From NCBI RefSeq assembly GCF_932526225.1, contig NC_064038.1:11097070-11161069 (forward strand): 64,000 nucleotides of DNA. Direction: 5' to 3'. This stretch comes from Nematostella vectensis. Its lineage: Eukaryota; Cnidaria; Anthozoa; Actiniaria; Edwardsiidae. Under the pieces are notes generated by a model. It was given only the letters and a program-made list of their open reading frames with translations, was not told the DNA's origin and did not search any database. This document shows positions 57,401 through 64,000 of the stretch, in pieces. A program made the translations under genes and the position numbers. Within the stretch, counting starts at the first letter, position 1; every line of letters starts with the position of its first letter.

Positions 57401-60400
57401 AATTCCACAAGGCTTATTGTCAAAAAAATACTTGATAAAGTTTGGTTTATACACATTGTTTAGACACCAGATATGAGAAACTCCTTGAGAAAGACCTCAG
57501 TTTCTTTGTATAAAAGTGTTAAAGTCAAGAAGTATTTTATACACAATTTTAAATGCAGCTACAAAGGATGGTAACTCTTTTTATCTTTTTTTATTTCTAC
57601 AGACAAAACAAATTCTGTTGCTGTTTGCTGGTCCAAGGAGACTCAGTTGTCTATCTACTCACTTGTTAAAACTGCCAAAGGTATATACAGTACTAAAGCA
57701 AAAGAATAATAGCATAAATAAAAACAAACACAGGTTCAGAAAGCTTTAGGATTCTTGTATATAGACTCCTAAATGTTCACACTGAGCTCAAAGGCGAGAA
57801 TTTAGCCATTTACAGTATATGTTACCAATGAACCACTGTGGGTTACAATACATTGATTCATGGGTGCAACAATAATTGAGAAAGATGTATACACATAATG
57901 CAATGCTATACTCAAATAAAAAATCATGAAATTTATATCTCCACAAACCAATGTAATACCCTCTATACTTACAGTATGAAGATTGTAAATAAACTAAGTA
58001 TAAACATGTGATTATGTGTAACCCTGACCTTTGTATCCGTTTTAGACATAGAGCATAAGCCTGATGTTGTGTGGCCCAGTGCACAGCCTATCCTCGTGAG
58101 CACTGTCTCTGATTGTCTCTCTCTCCTTGCCTTGGGGCTGGAGAATGGCACTGTTGTGGTCTGGGATGTACACAGAGGTGAGAGGGGCTGTCTGATTACA
58201 TGTCCCCTAGGTGAGAGGGGTTATATGATTACATGACCGCTAGGTGAGAGGGGTTTTCTGATTACATGGCCCCTAGGTGAGAGGGGTTATCTGATTACAT
58301 GGCCACTAAGTGAGAGGGGTTATCTGATTACATGGCCCCTAAGTGAGAGGGGTTATCTGATTACATGGCCCCTAGGTGAGAGGGGTTTTCTGATTACATG
58401 GCCCCTAGGGGAGAGGGGTTATCTGATTACATGGCCCCAAGATGAGAGGGGTTATCTGATTACATGGCCCCTAGGGGAGAGGGGTTATCTTATTACATGG
58501 CCCCTAGGTGAGAGGGGTTATATGATTACATGACCGCTAGGTGAGAGGGGTTTTCTGATTACATGGCCCCTAGGTGAGAGGGGTTATCTGATTACATGGC
58601 CACTAAGTGAGAGGGGTTATCTGATTACATGGCCCCTAGGTGAGAGGGGTTATCTGATTACATGGCCCCTAGGTGAGAGGGGTTATCTAGTTACATGGCC
58701 TCTAGGTGAGAGGGGTTATCTGATTACATGGCCCCTAGGTGAGAGGGGTTATCTGATTACATGGCCCCTAGGTTAGAGGGGTTATCTGATTACATGGCCC
58801 CTAGGTGAGAGGGGTTATCTGATTACATGGCCTCTAGGTGAGAGGGGTTATCTGATTACATGGCTCCTAGGTGAGAGGGGTTATCTGATTACATGGCCCC
58901 TAGGTTAGAGGGGTTATCTGATTACATGGCCCCTAGGTGAGAGGGGTTATCTGATTACATGGCCCCTAGGTGAGAGGGATTATATGATTACATGGCCACG
59001 AGGTGAGAGGGGTTATCTGATTACATGACCCCTAGGTGAGAGGGGTTATCTGATTACATGACCCCTAGGTGAGAGGGGTTATCTGATTACATGACCCCTA
59101 GGTGAGAGGGGTTATCTGATTACATGGCCTCTAGGTGAGAGGGGTTATCTGATTACATGGCCCCTAGGTGAGAAAGGTTATCTGATTACATGGCCTCTAG
59201 GTGAGAGGGGTTATCTGATTACATGGCTCCTAGGTGAGAGGGGTTATCTGATTACATGGCCACGAGGTGAGAGGGGTTATCTGATTACATGGACCCTAGG
59301 TGAGAGGGGTTATCTGATTACATGGCCCCTAGGTGAGAGGGGTTATCTGATTACATGGCCCCTAGGTGAGAGGGGTTATCTGATTACATGGCCTCTAGGT
59401 GGGAGGGGTTATCTGATTACATGGCCCCTAGGTGAGAGGGGCTATCTGATTACATGGCCTCTAGGTGAGAGGGGTTATCTGATTACATGGACCCTAGGTG
59501 AGAGGGGTTATCTGATCATAGGGCCCCTAGGTAAGAGGGTTATCTGATTACATGGCCCCTAGGTGAGAGGGGTTATCTGATTACATGGCCCCTAGGTGAG
59601 AGGGGTTATCTGATTACATGGCCCCTAGGTGAGAGGGATTATCTGATTACATGGCCACGAGGTGAGAGGGGTTATCTGATTACATGGCCTCTAGGTGAGA
59701 GGGGTTATCTGATTACATGGCCTCTAGGTAAGAGGGGTTATCTGATTACATGGCCCCTAGATGAGAGGGGTTATATGATTACATGACCCCTAGATGAGAG
59801 AGGTTATCTGATTACATGGCCCCTAGGTGAGAGGGGTAATATGATTACATGGCCCCTAGATGAGAGGGGTTATCTGATTACATGGCCCCTAGGTGAGAGG
59901 GATTATCTGATTACATGGCCACGAGGTGAGAGGGGTTATCTGATTACATGGCCCCTAGGTGAGAGGGATTATCTGATTACATGGCCCCTAGGTGAGAGGG
60001 GTATCTGATTACATGGCCCCTAGATGAGAGAGGTTATCTGATTACATGGCCCCTAGGTGAGAGGGGTTATCTGATTACATGGCCTCTAGGTGAGAGGGGT
60101 TATCTGATTACATGGCCCCTAGGTGTGAGGGGCTATCTGATTACATGGCCTCTAGGTGAGAGGGGTTATCTGATTACATGGCCCCTAGGTTAGAGGGGTT
60201 ATCTGATCATAGGGCCCCTAAGTGAGAGGGGTTATCTGATTACATGGCCACTAGGTGAGAGGGGTTATCTGATTACATGGCCCCTAGGAGAGAGGGGTTA
60301 TCTGATCATAGGGCCCCTTGGTGAGAGGGGTTATCTGATTAGATGGCCCCTAGGTGAGAGGAGTTATCTGATTACATGGCCCCTAGGTGAGAGGGGTTAT

Positions 60401-63400
60401 CTGATTACATGGCCCCTAGGTGAGAGGGATTATCTGATTACATGGCTTCGAGGTGAGAGGGGTTATCTGATCATAGGGCCCCTTGGTGAGAGGGGTTATC
60501 TGATTAGATGGCCCCTAGGTGAGAGGAGTTATCTGATTACATGACCCCTAGGTGAGAGGGGTTATCTGATTACATGACCCCTAGGTGAGAGGGGTTATCT
60601 GATTACATGGCCTCTAGGTGAGAGGGGTTATCTGATTACATGGCCCCTAGGTGAGAAAGGTTATCTGATTACATGGTCCCTAGGTGAGAGGGGTTATCTG
60701 ATTACATGGCCCCTAGGGGAGAGGGGTCATCTGATTACATGGCCCCTAGGTGAGAGGGGTTATCTGATTACATGGCCCCTAGGGGAGAGGGGTCATCTGA
60801 TTACATGGCCCCTAGGTGAGACGGGTCATCTGATTACATGGCCCCTAGTCAGACTTTTGGACAGGGTAGTGCATTATTCATTTAGCAAACCACTTTCCTC
60901 TTTTCTTGAAAAGCTTCAGACAAGCTGTAGAATTCAGTTTTCTTCAGGTCTGCCTAAGCATGGTGGAATCAGACTTAATATTCCTAGTTTCAATAAGGAC
61001 AATGTCATATGTTAAAACCATGTTGGGCTGAAAGAAAGATATTCTTTTAGACTGGGATTAACTAGAAAAATCCAGTATGTCCGCCAGACACAAGCTACTT
61101 ATTTTAAGAACGAAAAAACGGTGGCGTTTGTGCCCCCTCCCACTATAAAACCAATCATATTCTGTCAATCAACTGGTGTGTTTTACCTCAGGTCTACTTC
61201 TGCGTGTGTGTAATGTATCCAACTACAGTCAGATTACCATGGTCCATTTCCTACCGAGCAGCACTATCCCGCCCTTCAGCGATGACCAGCCCTCCTATTT
61301 GTCATCACCTGTACCAGTAGCTAATCTGGCAATTGCTTGTGAGGATGGCATGTTCAGTGTACTGCAGTGCGGTGTGGCGTATAACCCTCCCTTGCGGCCA
61401 ATAGTGGACAGGTTGGTACAAGGAGATAGGCTCGGTGGTTTCCCAAAAAGAATGTATTGCCTTTGAAATGTAGCCTAAAGTATGCCTAACACCCTTTTCA
61501 GGCAAGAAGTTTAGCGAAAATGTAGAACAAACAATACTTCATTCACTTGATTTATACCCATGTCCATTTATTACAGTAGTTTGGGTTTTTATAATGTCAT
61601 CAATAGACTTATAGACAATCACTCATATTAAGAAAAAAAATGTATAATAGAAACACTGAAAAAATTCATGGCTACATACTGTAAGTTGCCTTACAACCCA
61701 AGTAAACAAGGACAACAAGTTATTTGTTATACTGTTGTGAGTGATTTTTTCATTGCAAAGTGTTGTATTTTTTCTGAATGGGCCATACAATACCCTAAAT
61801 CCCCCGACAGCCATTTTGCATTGAAAAATTTACTCTATTTTCCTAAGCTTCCAATGAGAGCGTGCATAGCACCATAGCTTTTAAAAAAATGTATTCAAAT
61901 GATAATATGGTAACATTTCAGATCAGCCATTGAAAAAGAGGTAATCACATCGATCAAAACCCTTAACAAGACGCCGCAAATTGTAAGTGTCTTTTATATT
62001 TCTTACCCCTAGGTATATGGCTAAGGTCTACTTATGAGTGGAGTTTGGCAAGTTATGGCATGTTTAATGTATAAAATAAAACTAAAAAAGGTAGACTGAT
62101 ATCAAAGGTCAAGATGTTATTAAGTAGGGGAGAAGCCCCCAGGTCTACCATCTTTGTGACCCATGACTTCACACTAACAGAAGTTGAACACAGGAACTAT
62201 TTACCGTAAGGTTCATCCTTAGAAAAGCTAATAGCAAATATAAAGTAAGAAAAAATCATCCATTTCCATTGGCTGATTAAAAATAGCTTTTGGGATATTG
62301 TTGTCAAATTTGGTAACTGAAATATAGAACATTGTTTTCCAAGGGCTATTTTGATGTCTCATCATAATAATTTTTCTTCCAATAAGAGATAAAACCATAG
62401 CAAGCACGTGGTTGACTAGGGCCCTTTCTCCTGTGCAGATTGCAGCGATCAAGGGTTCTGGTCGGATGACCCTTTATGACATCCAGACCCTTTCTTCCAT
62501 ATGTCACGTGTCATTGCCTTCACCCTACGTCATCGACACTGAGTCACCTTCTTGTATTGCTGCGGATGGCCAAGTGATTGTACTTAAAGGTAATCACACA
62601 AGACACAAATATTGGCATTGACGACGTTTCGTTTGTAAGGAAGTCTGGGGGCAAGCTCAAGAAATGAATGACTGACATTACAATTTCAAAAAACGCTGAA
62701 AAAGTTAAATTTTACATGGAAAACAGCGTCATCAACTACTTTTTCTCCGAAAAAAAATCATATTTAAACCTATTTTCGTGCCACCGAAAATAGCCCCTTA
62801 CACTTAGCGGTCACTGCATTTGTTACAGGAAGCTGTCGAGAGGAGGCAGGGGACGATGATGGCGATGATGAAGAAGAAAAGGTATAATAATTAATATTTG
62901 TCAATCAATCAATCGAAATTGGGTAATTTTTTTTTAAATGCGCTCAAGGAAACCTGTTACTTCGTACTTCAAATTGTTGATTTGTCCAATTGTTGATTTT
63001 TCTAATATTTTTCTATAATTTTCCATGTCTTGTTTACAGACTACCTCGATGGTTTTCACTTTCCCTCTGCACTCGTTCCCATCACTGAACAAATACTGGA
63101 GAATGGCTAAAGAGACAGAGCCGTTTGGTGTTGATAGCACCATTCATACCCGGTTCAACTCCCTTATTCAGGACAGGTAATGTAACAGATCTCTGTCTGC
63201 ATCAAATTGTGACTTTACTCCCTCCTCAAAAAAAATTAATCAATTAATTTAAATAAAAATAAAATGATTTATTATACAGTAAGTGAGCTGTTTGCTTATA
63301 GAATCTCAAGTCAGGGCACAAGGCAGATCCGAATGCAAGAACGGTGGTCTCGATTCAAGGACGAGCTTAAGACGATGCATTCTACAAAGACACGTGCTGA

Positions 63401-63428
63401 TAAGACAGTATGGTTCACTGCCAAACAG
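54456..63428 (+). CDS. wdr93: WD repeat protein WDR93, 11 exons, 3' end beyond or in terminal array
   Basis: Exons: 54456-55244, 55842-56125, 57283-57347, 57603-57680, 58046-58177, 61192-61411, 61922-61982, 62439-62589, 62829-62881, 63040-63176 and 63302-63428. Every junction is GT/AG and phases agree, giving 699 open codons without a stop; human WDR93 has 686 residues, so little is missing. The start ATG at 54456 is the first in frame. Residues about 40-50 (LPQPFRLVDK) are typical. Exon 1 holds beta-propeller-like blades (SVDGGKYLFLAYCDGLVVI; SPDGGYIAIGWEI) and an acidic linker (about 235-263). Exon 5 carries a WD motif (LENGTVVVWDVHRG). WDR93 orthologues belong to the central-pair C1d projection of motile cilia, which fits the flagellated cells of cnidarians. 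Introns 5 and 11 begin with tandem arrays derived from the splice donor region. Confidence 0.85.
56157..57207. mobile_element. About 1.05-kb TIR element in WDR93 intron 2
   Basis: GGGGACTCTCCAGAAAAGTAGACAGGGTGATTGTC (first bases at 56157) is mirrored at the right end by GACATTCACCCTGCCTGTTTTTGTCAGAGCCCCC, ending at about 57207. Next to both ends are short subrepeats with CTTTTAGGGTTAAAA or CTTAGGGTATA. No coding sequence recognised. Confidence 0.65.
58178..60848 (+). repeat. 33-bp tandem array, about 81 copies, starting at a 5' splice site
   Basis: Consensus GTGAGAGGGGTTATCTGATT followed by ACATGGCCCCTAG. The first unit is the intron start itself after exon 5 (...CACAGAG/GTGAGAGGGG). Nearly every unit therefore contains CTAG/GTGAGA, a consensus-like splice donor. 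Units vary at a few positions (GGCCTCTAG, GGCCACGAG, ATCATAGGG), and longer blocks of variants recur, which indicates segmental re-duplication within the array. Confidence 0.97.
60849..61191. other. Intron 5 remainder of WDR93
   Basis: Unique AT-rich sequence up to the acceptor TTTTACCTCAG at 61181-61191. Nothing else recognised. Confidence 0.6.
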
Positions 63429-64000
63429 GTAAATCGTCTCTCGTGCCACGTGTGGGGATACGCCCCACTCCACTTTAAACGTGTTGATAAAAGAGCACAC
63501 CGCCTAACAGGTAAATCGTCTCTCGTACCACGTGTGGGGATACGCCCCTCTCCACTTTAAACGTGTTGATAAAAGAGCACACTGCCAGACAGGTAAATCG
63601 TCTCTCGTGCCACGTGTGGGGATACGCCCCTCTCCGCTTTAAACGTGTTGATAAAAGAGCACACTGCCAGACAGGTAAATCGTCTCTCGTACCACGTGTA
63701 GAGATACGCCCTCTACTATACTCGCGCTGATAAGTCATTACACCGCCATACAGGTAAATCATCTCTCGTGCTACGTGTGGGGATACGCCCCTCTCCCCTA
63801 TAGACGTGCTGATAAGACAGCAGACCGCCATACAGGTAAATAATCTCTCGTGCTACGTGTGGGGATACGCCCCTCTCCCCTATAGACGTGCTGATAAGAC
63901 AGCAGACCGCCATACAGGTAAATCGTCTCTCGTGCCACGTGTGGGGATACGCCCCTCTCCACTTTAAACGTGTTGATAAAAGAGCACACCGCCAGACAGG
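63392..64000 (+). repeat. 82-bp tandem array duplicating an exon end and its splice donor
   Basis: The unit consists of about 32-37 bases matching the end of WDR93 exon 11 (ACGTGCTGATAAGACAG...CAG) and about 50 bases of intron start (GTAAATCGTCTCTCGTGCCA...). Donor GT positions are 63429, 63511, 63593, 63675, 63754, 63836, 63918 and about 64000, so spacing is 82 except one of 79. The array continues past the window edge. Confidence 0.95.

Noticed and set aside
58178-60848. CRISPR-like array of 33-bp repeats
   Set aside because: The units are directly abutting without spacers, in an intron of an animal gene; this is a minisatellite.

Overview
The window reads as nuclear DNA of an animal, most likely an anthozoan cnidarian (a sea anemone such as Nematostella or a relative). 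The reasons are AT-rich spliced genes with GT/AG introns, animal-type orthologues (GKAP1, GOLM2, PEX11, WDR93), a secreted PAN/glycine-rich gene of a cnidarian type, a possible Antho-RWamide-like peptide precursor, and abundant MITEs and tandem repeats. No database was searched; the species is an inference. A 200-base run of N (1102-1301) is an assembly gap.

Layout. 1-6.3 kb: purine-rich minisatellite with the gap, a 67-76 bp hairpin-bearing satellite (3.7-4.5 kb) and nested MITEs. 6.3-8.9 kb (+): a secreted PAN/EGF-like gene and a glycine-rich exon that may belong to it. 11.2-12.3 kb: 95-bp satellite. 12.5-27.2 kb (-): GKAP1 in 11 exons. Its 9 kb intron holds a CACTA/EnSpm-type transposon: a decayed transposase on the minus strand, an apparently intact BEN-domain gene on the plus strand, and TACATACC-rich arrays on both sides. 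27.6-33.9 kb: an old LINE interrupted by an intact, very young Ty3/gypsy element (28159-32824, identical 146-bp LTRs, 5-bp TSD) and by a 659-bp TIR element. 35.0-40.7 kb (-): GOLM2 in 6 exons. 41.0-42.1 kb: dead LINE. 42.4-42.9 kb (+): ubiquitin fused to a diverged ubiquitin-like unit without a diglycine end, followed by a duplicated exon-like cassette. 44-50 kb: gene-poor, MITEs. 50.2-50.5 kb (+): a small secreted precursor with QAHGLRW-GR directly after the predicted signal peptide. 52.2-54.0 kb (-): PEX11, divergent from WDR93 (+, 54456 to beyond 63428), whose eleven visible exons join in one open frame of 699 codons.

The genes are unlinked housekeeping functions: Golgi membrane, kinase anchoring, peroxisome division, ciliary axoneme, ubiquitin. 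The main patterns of interest are (1) tandem arrays in WDR93 that start exactly at 5' splice sites and copy the splice site in each unit, (2) the RWamide-like precursor, (3) the ubiquitin/ubiquitin-like fusion, and (4) the composite transposon inside GKAP1 with flanking motif arrays that may be its subterminal binding sites.
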